Positions 19,953 to 30,530 are shown, counted from the first letter of the stretch. The stretch is DNA of 32,133 nt from Bryobacterales bacterium (GCA_003152325.1 PLZX01000336.1:58159-90291), one strand, 5' to 3'. Notes: generated from the letters alone by a model not told the origin. Numbers and translations are program-made.

Positions 19953-20114
19953 TGGGATACAAATGGTACGCTGTCACCACAGGGCGAGATCATCGAAAAA
20001 GGCTTCATCCGCCTGCCGGAACGTGCTGGCATCGGGGTAGAATTGAACGAAGACGCCGCGCGAAAAGTGCAGGTGCCGGGAACTGCGTGGTTCGAACCGG
20101 CGGGAAGAGGATAA
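19947..20114 (+). pseudogene. C-terminal remnant of an enolase-superfamily (mandelate racemase/sugar-acid dehydratase-like) gene
   Basis: Frame after in-frame TAG at 19944-19946 reads PAWDTNGTLSPQGEIIEKGFIRLPERAGIGVELNEDAARKVQVPGTAWFEPAGRG*. The W.NG...G.I..KGFI.LPE..G.GVELNED pattern is typical of MR/MLE C-termini. No start codon and no N-terminal body; absent from the ORF track. Confidence 0.65.
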
Positions 20115-20120
20115 GACATC

Positions 20121-20216
20121 GTGAAAGGTCTCTGCGTGATCGGGTTGCCGGCCGCTTCGCTCGTTCCGCGAGTCGCGCAGGCGCAGCCCGGAGTCCCAAG
20201 GAGCTGTGGGTCTTAG
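20121..20216 (+). pseudogene. Possible 5' remnant of a secreted-protein gene (31-codon signal-peptide-like frame) or spurious short frame
   Basis: GTG start, VKGLCVIGLPAASLVPRVAQAQPGVPRSCGS*; signal-peptide-like with an AQA|Q cleavage-like site, then stop. Confidence 0.25.
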
Positions 20217-20239
20217 CACAGCCACCGCAGAGCCCTTAA

Positions 20240-21511
<1,272 letters not shown>

Positions 21512-21599
21512 CCGGAAAGGTCAGCAAACCGGGGTGCTACAGTCCCAGACTGGGCGCCCCGGGACCCTTCTTCGTTATCTGCCCCCGTCCCGAGCGCCC

Positions 21600-21768
21600 T
21601 TAACTCTCTCACCTAACCGTTAGCCCAGGGGAAATCCAGACTTTCTATCTGAAGCCAAACAATAAGATTCTATTGGCGTTAAATCCAGGATACCTGGCGC
21701 ACACCGTATGAAACCTATAACTCTCCGGACTTCGGTGTCAGACTGGCCCAAGCCAAGGTGGGAGCCAA
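21600..21768 (+). promoter_or_regulatory. Conserved operator plus leader module upstream of GH51 (operator 21600-21623)
   Basis: TTAAC-TCTCTCAC-CTAACCGTTAG; shares 21 identical nt (TCTCACCTAACCGTTAGCCCA) with the TonB receptor leader, then AAGATTCTATT, ACACCGTATGAAACCTA, GGACTTCGGTG, GGAGCCAA. Confidence 0.65.
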
Positions 21769-21848
21769 GTCCATAAGCTCTAGGGCAACGGAGGTCGGGT
21801 CCACTACTGCCGGCGACCTGCCGCTGCTTGCTTCTATCGCGGTTTTTT

Positions 21849-21880
21849 GCGCCGGGGGGCGGATTCACCTCCGCCGGCGC
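21849..21880 (+). other. Stable hairpin in the long 5' leader of GH51
   Basis: GCGCC-gggg-GGCGGA-ttcacc-TCCGCC-GGCGC; nested perfect stems of 5 and 6 bp separated by an asymmetric G bulge. Confidence 0.4.
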
Positions 21881-21994
21881 TCCCGGCTCGCGGTCACATG
21901 GTTTTCGAAGGACAGGTTGCTGAAGATTATCGCCGGAGGCGTCCGCATTCGCGGCTCTTGCAGTGCGGAGGCCCCGTCTGTCCGGAGGATTGAT

Positions 21995-24145
21995 ATGCAC
22001 AGCAATAGGCAATGGCTCTTCATCATAAGTTTGACTGCGTTTCTCACCGGAGTTGCGGCTGCGCAACCCGTATGGGCCAACATCGACGCCACTCGCACGG
22101 GTGTGCCGATCACGAGGTTGATGTTCGGCGGCTTTATGGAGCCGGCCACGACCGGGGTGTGGGCCGAAATGATCTCCGACCGCAAGTTCTTCAACGAGAT
22201 CACTTCCAAACCACAAGCTCAATCGACTGCGGGCGGGTTTGGCCGCAGGCCGCAGCGGCGATGGATGCCGGCCGGCGACGACGCGTGCGTGACCATGGAC
22301 ACTAAGAACCCATATGTGGGTGAATGGAGCCCGCTCATCCGGCTGGACGCGGCAACGCCGCACGGAATCGGCCAGTCGGGGATTCATCTGGTCGCCGGCA
22401 GGGCCTACACGGGACGCGTCGTGCTGGCAGGCGGCCCGGGCAGCAAGGTGTCCGTCAGTCTGGTCTGGGGTCCGAATCCCCAGGATCGTGAAACTGTGGC
22501 CGTCAACACGCTCGCCACGAACTACGCCAAAGTTCCTCTGAAGTTCATTGCGAAGGCGGACACCACCGAAGGCCGCTTGGAGATCCTCGGAACCGGCAGC
22601 GGGACATTCCACATCGGTGCGGCTTCTCTGATGCCCGCGGACAACATCTCGGGCTTCAAAGCCTCGAACATCCGTCTGCTGAAGGAACAGGGAATCTCGA
22701 TTGCGCGCTGGCCCGGCGGGAACTTCGTGTCCGCATTTGACTGGCGCGACGGAATCGGCGATGCCGACAAACGGCCGCCGCGGCGCGAACTGGCGTGGAA
22801 CGGCATGGAATCCAACGACATGGGCATCGACGACTTCATGACTTTCTGCCGGCTGATCGGTGCGGAACCCTATATCGCGGTGAACTCGGGACTCGGCGAC
22901 GCGCATTCGGCGGCCGAGGAGGTGGAATATGTCAACGGTCCCGCCACCAGCCGGCTGGGGCAGTTGCGCGCGGCGAACGGACATGCTGCACCGTACGGCG
23001 TCACCATTTGGGGCGTCGGCAATGAAATGTACGGGCCCTGGCAATGGGGCCACATGGCCGTCACCCAGTACCCGGAAAAACACAACTTGATCGTCAAGTC
23101 GATGAGAACGGTCGACCCGAAGGTCAAAGTGATCGCCTCCAGCGCGACGCCGGAAGAGCTGTCGTGGACTTATATTGAGAACCGCCAGTTAGGCAGCTTT
23201 CCGGGCCGCGAAGAAGTGAAGGACAAAGTGCCGTATGGCTTTGGCACGAAGTATGACTGGACGGGAGCGCTATTGGAGCGTTCGGCCGACAATATCGATT
23301 TTCTCGGCGAACACTTCTACGGCTACCCCAACCTGGCAATCGACGTCGAGAAGCAGGCATTCGTAGAGGCGGACGACCCGATCGTCGACAGAGTGCGCCG
23401 CATGCCGAACAAGGTCCAGATGAAGTTCGAAGCGTGGGAGGAGTACTTGAAGAGGATGCCATCGCTGAAAGGCAAAGACATCAAGTTCGCTTTCGACGAG
23501 TGGGCGCCCAGGAACCGGTCGGTCGGTCCGCCGAGTAGCGCTCCCGCCATCAATAATCCGATGTTGAATCCCATGACCAACGCTCTGGTCTACCACGAGT
23601 TCTTCCGTCACTCCGACATGGTGGCCCTGGGGGTCGCCACGGGCGGCATGGGAACGCTGGCGACGGACGCGCACGGTGACGCGATCGGCTACCGCCTGGA
23701 AGGGCTGGTGATCAAGGTCCTCCACGACCACTTCACCGGCGCCCTCCCGGTTGCGGTCACCGGGAATTCGCCGCAGCACGCCATCAAAGGTGCGCTTCTT
23801 GTGGACCTGCCGGCGCGACCATCCGGAAGTCCTACGTGGCCGATTGATGTCGTTGCCGCGCTGAGCGCCGACCGCAAGAAACTGGCGATCTCGATCGTGA
23901 ATCCCACGGAGACGGCGCAGGACTGCGACCTGAATCTGACCGGCGTCCAGCCAAGCGGGCCCGCCAGGCTCTGGCAACTGACCGCTCCCGTTACCGCAAC
24001 TCCGCCTCCCGCGGCCGGGCCCGGCCGGGGCGGTTTTGCTGGCCCCCCGGCGACGATGGCGGAGAGTTCGATGCCGCAGGCGCCGCGCAGGGTCACCCTG
24101 CCTCCCAGCAGCATCAGCGTCTACGAATTCGATCTGAGACCATAG
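21995..24145 (+). CDS. GH51 alpha-L-arabinofuranosidase, secreted
   Basis: ISIARWPGGNFVSAFDWRDGIG, TIWGVGNEMYGPWQ (acid/base GNE), IKFAFDEWAP (nucleophile). Start reassigned to ATG 21995 (signal peptide, GGAGG at 21984-21988); the listed 21758 start lies in the leader. Confidence 0.92.
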   Translation: MHSNRQWLFIISLTAFLTGVAAAQPVWANIDATRTGVPITRLMFGGFMEPATTGVWAEMISDRKFFNEITSKPQAQSTAGGFGRRPQRRWMPAGDDACVTMDTKNPYVGEWSPLIRLDAATPHGIGQSGIHLVAGRAYTGRVVLAGGPGSKVSVSLVWGPNPQDRETVAVNTLATNYAKVPLKFIAKADTTEGRLEILGTGSGTFHIGAASLMPADNISGFKASNIRLLKEQGISIARWPGGNFVSAFDWRDGIGDADKRPPRRELAWNGMESNDMGIDDFMTFCRLIGAEPYIAVNSGLGDAHSAAEEVEYVNGPATSRLGQLRAANGHAAPYGVTIWGVGNEMYGPWQWGHMAVTQYPEKHNLIVKSMRTVDPKVKVIASSATPEELSWTYIENRQLGSFPGREEVKDKVPYGFGTKYDWTGALLERSADNIDFLGEHFYGYPNLAIDVEKQAFVEADDPIVDRVRRMPNKVQMKFEAWEEYLKRMPSLKGKDIKFAFDEWAPRNRSVGPPSSAPAINNPMLNPMTNALVYHEFFRHSDMVALGVATGGMGTLATDAHGDAIGYRLEGLVIKVLHDHFTGALPVAVTGNSPQHAIKGALLVDLPARPSGSPTWPIDVVAALSADRKKLAISIVNPTETAQDCDLNLTGVQPSGPARLWQLTAPVTATPPPAAGPGRGGFAGPPATMAESSMPQAPRRVTLPPSSISVYEFDLRP

Positions 24146-24224
24146 CATCTGAAATACGATCTGGTCCCGTATCAAAGCGTGCCAAAGGGAATTGAAGCCA
24201 CTCATTTGCTCCTGACGGAACCCG

Positions 24225-25283
24225 TTACTGCTTCAACTCGTCGTCGAAGCAAACCGCCACCTTTCCGCACTTGCCCGACGCCATCACCTCATACGCATCG
24301 CTCGCCGTGTCCAGCGCGAAACGGTGGGTAATCAACTCTTGCGGATGCAGGTTCCAGGCAACCAGCCGTTCCACCAGTTCCTCCATCAGCCACGTCGATG
24401 TAACCCAGGAACCATAAATCGTCTTCTGGTCGTGAATGATGTCCGGCGACGGGTTGAACTCCACCCGGCCGCCTTCGCCGAGAAACACGATCTTGCCCCA
24501 CTTCCGTGTGGCGCGGATCGCCGTAGCGCGCGCTGCGTCGTTGGCGGAACAATCCACCGCACGCTCCACCCCGACGCCGCCCGTCAACGCCCGCACTTCG
24601 GTCACGTTGTCCGGACCACTTGCGATGGCCTCATCGCAAATGCCCAGATCTTTCGCCAAACGAATGCGCTCCGGAACGATATCGATTCCGATGATGCGAC
24701 GGGCCCCGAGCTTTCGGGAGAGCGCGGCCGTGGCCAGCCCGACCGGCCCAAGCCCGGTGATCAGTACCGCGTGATCGCCGCTGATCCCGATCTTCTGCAG
24801 CCCCTCATACACCGTGCCGAAGCCGCAGGCCACCTGCGCACCGTCCGCGTAGCTGAGTTGGCCCGGCAGGTAGATCAGGTCCTTCTCTTCGGCGAGCAGG
24901 TACTCGGCCATTCCGCCGTCGCGCTGCCAACCGTAGGCGCGCCGGTATTTCTCGCTGGTGCAGGAAATCATGTACCCGCGGCGGCAATCGTTGCAGACGC
25001 CGCAGCCGGAAATGTGATACACAATCACCCGGTCCCCCACCCCGAAACGGCGGCAACCCGGCCCGGCCTTCACAATCTGACCTGAAGGCTCATGTCCCGC
25101 AACCACGCCCTGATATCCTTCCGGCCCTTTGCCAAGATGCTGATGGTAAATACAGCGGATGTCCGAACCGCAGATCGTCGAGGCCTTCATCTTGAGCAGC
25201 ACTTCTCCGTGTCCCGGCTCAGGAACCGGCACGTCGCGCAGTTCCACAGTGCTGTTGCCTGGCAGAAACGCACCTTGCATCAT
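24225..25283 (-). CDS. Zinc-dependent medium-chain alcohol/polyol dehydrogenase
   Basis: STICGSDIR, GHEPSG, structural zinc Cys set CGVCNDCRRGYMISC, Rossmann GLGPVGLATAALSRKLGA. Start at ATG 25281-25283 (or 25278-25280) rather than 25340. Confidence 0.88.
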   Translation of the reverse strand: MMQGAFLPGNSTVELRDVPVPEPGHGEVLLKMKASTICGSDIRCIYHQHLGKGPEGYQGVVAGHEPSGQIVKAGPGCRRFGVGDRVIVYHISGCGVCNDCRRGYMISCTSEKYRRAYGWQRDGGMAEYLLAEEKDLIYLPGQLSYADGAQVACGFGTVYEGLQKIGISGDHAVLITGLGPVGLATAALSRKLGARRIIGIDIVPERIRLAKDLGICDEAIASGPDNVTEVRALTGGVGVERAVDCSANDAARATAIRATRKWGKIVFLGEGGRVEFNPSPDIIHDQKTIYGSWVTSTWLMEELVERLVAWNLHPQELITHRFALDTASDAYEVMASGKCGKVAVCFDDELKQ

Positions 25284-26296
25284 GATCGGATCACTCCATC
25301 CAGGTCCCACAGATCTTCCCAGCTCTGGTTCGGTTTCCACAAGAAAACCTGTCCCTTGATGAGCCTGCAGTTGCGGTCGATCGACGCGATCGCATGCATG
25401 TCCTGCGCCGTCAGGGGAGGTGTGGTGACACTTCTGAGATTAGCAATGTAGTGCGAAGGTTTGGTCGAGAACGGAATCGGCGTCTGACCACGCTGGGCAG
25501 CCCACTTGATGCACACAACAGCCGGATGCACGTCGATCCGCTCCGCGATGCGCACGATCACCGGGTCCTCGATGTCCACCGTGTCATCCGGCGTCCGGTC
25601 GCGGTCGGGTCGAGCCGGCGAACCCACCGGGCAGTACCCGATAGGCTCGATAGCTTGGGCGCGCACAAATGCGAACAGTTCCAGTTGCTGAAAGTGGGGA
25701 TGCAGTTCCATTTCGTTGGCCACCGGCCGGACCCGGGCATCGGCCAGCAACAACCGCAGCTTTGGAACCGTCATATTCGACGTCCCGATGTGCCGCACCA
25801 ACCCGAGATCCACGAGCTTCTCCATCTGCCGCCACGTCTTCATGAAATTCGCGTGGATATACGGCTGCGCCTCCGCGCTCCGTACCTCAACACCGCAGCC
25901 GGGCGGATGGAAATTCGGGAACGGCCAATGCACCAGGTACAAATCCAGGTACTGAAGCCCGAGGTCGGCCAGGGACTGCCGGCACGATAGGATCACATTC
26001 TCTTCACCGTGCTTGTCGTTCCATAGTTTGGAGGTGATCCAGAGGTCTTCCCGCCGGATGCCTTGAGCGAAGAGTCTCGCCAGCGCGGCGCCGATCTGCC
26101 TCTCGTTTCCGTACACGGAGGCGCAATCCACGTGCCGATATCCCGCCAGCATAGCTCCCTCCACGGCATCTGCGATTTCCTCGGGCGAAACGCGATCTGA
26201 GCCGAATGTGCCCAACCCAACGGCGGGTAGCTCGGCTCCTGTTGGTAATCTGCGTTTGGGGACTAACGCGGGGTCTACGGCGTAGATTTGCTGCAT
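25280..26296 (-). CDS. Aldo-keto reductase (aldose/xylose reductase-like)
   Basis: LPAVGLGTFGSD, AGYRHVDCASVYGNE, ITSKLWND, YLDLYLVHWPF (catalytic D-Y-K-H set). Stop overlaps the dehydrogenase start (ATGA). Confidence 0.88.
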   Translation of the reverse strand: MQQIYAVDPALVPKRRLPTGAELPAVGLGTFGSDRVSPEEIADAVEGAMLAGYRHVDCASVYGNERQIGAALARLFAQGIRREDLWITSKLWNDKHGEENVILSCRQSLADLGLQYLDLYLVHWPFPNFHPPGCGVEVRSAEAQPYIHANFMKTWRQMEKLVDLGLVRHIGTSNMTVPKLRLLLADARVRPVANEMELHPHFQQLELFAFVRAQAIEPIGYCPVGSPARPDRDRTPDDTVDIEDPVIVRIAERIDVHPAVVCIKWAAQRGQTPIPFSTKPSHYIANLRSVTTPPLTAQDMHAIASIDRNCRLIKGQVFLWKPNQSWEDLWDLDGVIRS

Positions 26297-26580
26297 TCCG
26301 ATAGGGGCTCCTTATGGGCACGCCAAATCAATTGTAGTCACGCCGGACGTGTGTGCGCCACCAATCCGAGGGGGTGCGTCGGCTGTTCCGGTGTCCGATG
26401 AGTCGTGCCCTGTTTCGGCGCTTATGTGCTGGGGCGACTAATAGACGGCGCTACGACAGCCGCGGGTCCCAAGCTGAGCGCGCGTGGCCCAACCCCAATA
26501 CCGGAGCTGGGGATGTGTTTTCTGCGGCCCCACGAGGTTTGCCGAGATTGGGTGGGCCCCCCTAGTCCGTCGGATCGTCC

Positions 26581-26761
26581 TTAACTGTCTTAACAGTCTC
26601 ACCTAACCGTTAGCCCAACAGCTGCCGGACCGTTCCATCAAAGCGTAATACTAAGATTTCATTATCCTTAATTCCGGAACACCGGCTCGACACCTGTCGA
26701 ACCTTTTCTTTTCTGGACTTTGGTGCCAGGATATCCCAGATCAACCCGGTCCCGGAGCCAA
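26581..26761 (+). promoter_or_regulatory. Conserved operator plus leader module upstream of the TonB-dependent receptor (operator 26590-26613)
   Basis: Near-perfect tandem TTAACTGTC/TTAACAGTC, then TTAAC-AGTCTCAC-CTAACCGTTAG, GCCGGACC, AAGATTTCATT, ACACCTGTCGAACCTT, GGACTTTGGTG, GGAGCCAA. Confidence 0.65.
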
Positions 26762-26793
26762 AATGGAAATCCCGGGGAGATGGAGAAGAAACA

Positions 26794-29700
26794 ATGGCTA
26801 AGAGGTTAGTCACGCGAACGTTTACTCAAGGACAGCGCACTGGCTTGGCGATGCTTGCCGCGGCGCTTGTACTCGGGATGTCGATTCCCCGGGCGGCTGC
26901 ACAATTGACTTTGGGGACGGTTTCGGGAACGATCCGGGACGCCCAGGCGGCGGCGGTGCCCGGCGTCACCGTCGGCCTCGTCAGTGAAACTCGAGGCACC
27001 CGGCGGCCCAATGCCGTCTCCTCGGCCGGCGGCGATTTCGTTTTTCCCGACGTGCCACCCGACACCTACACTTTGGAGATCGCTCACAAGGGCTTCAAGC
27101 CCCTCAAGCAAACGGGCATCGCCGTGAGCGCAGGCGACCGCGTCGGCCTCGGCGCCGTGACGATCGAGGTCGGCGGAGTGGCCGAGGCCGTCACGGTCAC
27201 CGCGGAAGCCACGCTCTTGCAGACGCAGAGTTCCGAACGGTCGACCACGATCACGGCGGCCGAGGTCAAGAACATACCGTTGAGCAACCGGAGTTTCCAG
27301 TACCTGCTGGCAGCACTTCCCGGCGTCAGCGGCAGCAGCACGACCCGGATAGGCGACCAGACCTCGTACTCGGGCGGCAACGCGAACATCATGATGGACG
27401 GTGTTTCGACCATGGACTCCGGCAACAACGCCGTCGCCATTTCGGTGAACACAGAGTCGATCGAGGAAATTAAGGTCCTGAGTTCGAATTACCAGGCGGA
27501 GTACGGCCGTCAAAGCGGCCTGCAGATCAGCGCCGTCACCAAGAGCGGCACGAACCACTTTCACGGCAGCGGATTTCTGAGAATGGCCCGGTCGAACTGG
27601 AATGCCACGAACATGGCCACTACGCTGAACGGCCAGATCAAGGCTACCAGCCGGGACAAAGATCTTGGCTTTACGGTCGGCGGGCCCATCGGGAAACCGG
27701 GACACAACAACAAGCTGTTCTTCTTCTACAGCCACGAGTTTGATCCCCGTTCCACAACGGTGAACGGCAACAGCGTTGCGAACTATCGAGTGCCGACAGC
27801 GCTGGAGCGCGCCGGCGATTTTTCGCAAACGCTGGACAACAACGGCGTCCTGTATCCCTACATCAAGGACCCGGCTTCTACCAGTCCGTGCTCGAGTTCC
27901 AATACTGCCGGTTGCTTTAAGGACGGCGGAGTACTGGGCAAAATCCCCGCCGCGAGCTTGTACCCTCTGGGGCTGAAGATCCTGAGCTTGTACCCCATGC
28001 CGAACTATACGGGTTCGACCACCTACAATTACCAGGGGGTGCTGCCGGTTCAAAGTCTCACCGCGCAGGAGCCGATTATCAAAGTCGACTACCAGCCCTT
28101 CACCAAGCTGAGATTCTCGGGCAAGTTGACCCTCTGGGAAGAGCCGGCCACTCTGCAGACCGGCACCCTGCCCGATTTCAACGATACCCAGGTGTACAAG
28201 AAGTGGTTTTATTTATGGGCCACCACGACTACCTACAGCCTTAATCCGACGACTTTCGTGGAGCTGACCGTCGGCCGCACGCGTAATGACTTGGCAGGGT
28301 GCTTTGGACCGACCAATCAGGTTTACGCGACCATCTGCGCAAGCGCAGTTCCCATGGACAAGATCGACAGCCTCTCCGGCGCCGGTCTGAGCGCGTTGCC
28401 GTCTCTTTATCCGAACTCCGGTGTGCTGGACAAGAACTACTATGCATATCAGGCCATGGAGACACTGAAGCCGCCCATGTGGGACGGAACCAAGATGAAC
28501 CTCGTTCCCAATTTCTCCTGGGGCTCCCGAGTGGCCAACGCACCCCCGAACGTCCCGTTCCCGGGCTGGCTGAATACCAACCAGAACAATGACTATACCG
28601 CCAGCCTCACGAAAGTAAAAGGCAGCCACACGCTCAAAGCCGGAGGTTACTTGACCCATAGCTACAAGGCACAGCAAACCCTGGCGGGGACGTGGCAGGG
28701 CAGTGTAAATTTTCAACAGGACACCAGTAACTCGCTGGACACGAGCTATGGCTACGCCAACGCGGCTGTGGGCGTTTTCGATACGTACAACCAGTTGTCG
28801 AAGTACGTCGAGGGGAGTTACGTTTTCAACAATGTCGAGTTCTTCGTCCAGGACAACTGGAGGGTTAATTCCAGGCTGACTCTGGACTACGGTGTGCGGT
28901 TCGTTCATGAGGACCCGCAACACGACAAGCTAGGGCAGGGCGTAAACTGGCTGCCCGATAAGTGGAGCCTGTCCAATGCACCGCTCTACTACTTGCCGGG
29001 ATGCGCCACTACCTACCCCTGCAGCGGCACCAACCGCCAGGCAAAGGACCCGCGCACCGGCGCTCTGCTGGGCATTAATACTGCCGTCGCAATTGGCACG
29101 CTGGTGCCGGGCACGGGGAATTTCCTCAACGGCCTGGTTCCGTCGGGAACGGACCCAGTACCCTCGGCCACCTACTACTGGCCGAAGCTGAGCCCGGGGC
29201 CGCGTTTCGGAGTCGCATATGATGTTACCGGCAAGCAGAAAATGATTTTCCGCGGGGGCATCGGACTCACGTTCGATCGTCCATCCGGCAACACCATTTT
29301 CAGTTTGATCTCGAACCCCCCCAACGAGGTAAGCCAGACCTTGTACTACTCCTCGTTCCAGACGATGGGTGGTCTCACCACGCAAGGCGCTGCCAACCTG
29401 AATGTCTACCAGCTCCACAGCAACTTGCCCAGCACCTGGAGTTGGAGCGGCGGCTTGCAGTATATGCTGCCGCAGGACACCATGCTCGATGTCTCCTACA
29501 CCGGCTTGCATGGCTACAACAACGTTGAACAGGTCAATATCAACACTGTCGATATGGGCGCCGCGTTTCTGGCTGCGAACCAGGACCCGACGGCCACCGC
29601 CTCGACGGTTCCGGGCACGACGGTAGTAACGCAAAACATGATGCGCTCTATCCGCGGCTACGGCAGCGTCACCATGATGATTCCGCGCGGCTGGACCACC

Positions 29701-30525
29701 ACGCATAATCTGCAGCTTGCGCTCACTCACCGCTTTGCCCACGGTCTGCAATTCAATATCAATGACACGATCGTGCTCCAGCAGAAGAACGACACCGGAG
29801 CGCGTATCCAGCACGACGCCAATGGCAACTGGTCCTATCGTTCCGACCAGGCGCAGGCAGACGCACTGCTGGGTGACTACATTCGAACGCGCCACACCTT
29901 CAAGGGCAATTTCGTGTATGCCATCCCCGGGCTGAAGAGCGTCGGCAACGGGGCCGCCAGACAGATCGTGAAGCAGGTCACCGGCGACTGGCAGCTCTCG
30001 GGTATCTGGAGCGCCAATTCGCCCACCGCCTACACGGTCGGGATGTCCTACCTGAGCGGCGGTAGTCAGAACCTTACCGGCTCGCCGGACTACGGCGTTC
30101 GGCCGGTCGTTCTTTCCAACCCCGGCTCTGGTTGCAGTAAGGACATCTACAAGCAGTTCAATACCGCCGCCTTTGGCCCGCCGGCGGTGGGCAGCGTGGG
30201 ACTCGAGTCCGGCCCGGACTACCTCCGCGGCTGCTGGTATCAGAACTACGATATGGCGATTACTCGCGAATTCCGTATGGGTGAGACCCGGAGGCTTTCC
30301 TTCCGGCTCGATGCTTTCAATGCGTTCAATCAGTCTCACATCACCAACCGGAACACGACCTATCAGGTGGCGAACACGACCAGTTCGACCGTCGCGAACA
30401 ACGTATTCGATGCCAGCGGCAACCTGCTTTCCTCCCGTCTGAGACCGAACAGCTCGGGCTTCGGCCAGGCAACTGCCTGGCAGACCGAGCGAAGGCTACA
30501 GGCGTGGCTCCGATTCACGTTCTGA
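26794..30525 (+). CDS. TonB-dependent receptor, Oar-like, with N-terminal carboxypeptidase-regulatory-like domain
   Basis: Signal peptide, GTVSGTIRDAQAAAVPGVTVGL..., plug-domain-like region (IMMDGVSTMDSG, LSSNYQAEYGRQSGLQISAVTKSGTNHFHGSGF), beta-barrel C-terminus ending LQAWLRFTF. Confidence 0.93.
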   Translation: MAKRLVTRTFTQGQRTGLAMLAAALVLGMSIPRAAAQLTLGTVSGTIRDAQAAAVPGVTVGLVSETRGTRRPNAVSSAGGDFVFPDVPPDTYTLEIAHKGFKPLKQTGIAVSAGDRVGLGAVTIEVGGVAEAVTVTAEATLLQTQSSERSTTITAAEVKNIPLSNRSFQYLLAALPGVSGSSTTRIGDQTSYSGGNANIMMDGVSTMDSGNNAVAISVNTESIEEIKVLSSNYQAEYGRQSGLQISAVTKSGTNHFHGSGFLRMARSNWNATNMATTLNGQIKATSRDKDLGFTVGGPIGKPGHNNKLFFFYSHEFDPRSTTVNGNSVANYRVPTALERAGDFSQTLDNNGVLYPYIKDPASTSPCSSSNTAGCFKDGGVLGKIPAASLYPLGLKILSLYPMPNYTGSTTYNYQGVLPVQSLTAQEPIIKVDYQPFTKLRFSGKLTLWEEPATLQTGTLPDFNDTQVYKKWFYLWATTTTYSLNPTTFVELTVGRTRNDLAGCFGPTNQVYATICASAVPMDKIDSLSGAGLSALPSLYPNSGVLDKNYYAYQAMETLKPPMWDGTKMNLVPNFSWGSRVANAPPNVPFPGWLNTNQNNDYTASLTKVKGSHTLKAGGYLTHSYKAQQTLAGTWQGSVNFQQDTSNSLDTSYGYANAAVGVFDTYNQLSKYVEGSYVFNNVEFFVQDNWRVNSRLTLDYGVRFVHEDPQHDKLGQGVNWLPDKWSLSNAPLYYLPGCATTYPCSGTNRQAKDPRTGALLGINTAVAIGTLVPGTGNFLNGLVPSGTDPVPSATYYWPKLSPGPRFGVAYDVTGKQKMIFRGGIGLTFDRPSGNTIFSLISNPPNEVSQTLYYSSFQTMGGLTTQGAANLNVYQLHSNLPSTWSWSGGLQYMLPQDTMLDVSYTGLHGYNNVEQVNINTVDMGAAFLAANQDPTATASTVPGTTVVTQNMMRSIRGYGSVTMMIPRGWTTTHNLQLALTHRFAHGLQFNINDTIVLQQKNDTGARIQHDANGNWSYRSDQAQADALLGDYIRTRHTFKGNFVYAIPGLKSVGNGAARQIVKQVTGDWQLSGIWSANSPTAYTVGMSYLSGGSQNLTGSPDYGVRPVVLSNPGSGCSKDIYKQFNTAAFGPPAVGSVGLESGPDYLRGCWYQNYDMAITREFRMGETRRLSFRLDAFNAFNQSHITNRNTTYQVANTTSSTVANNVFDASGNLLSSRLRPNSSGFGQATAWQTERRLQAWLRFTF

Positions 30526-30530
30526 GGACG

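Noticed and set aside
21620-23083. 487-aa minus-strand ORF spanning the GH51 leader and N-terminus
   Set aside because: Antisense to GH51 and across the conserved leader; no protein family signature.
28930-30339. 469-aa minus-strand ORF over the TonB receptor
   Set aside because: Antisense artifact; no signal peptide or domain motifs.
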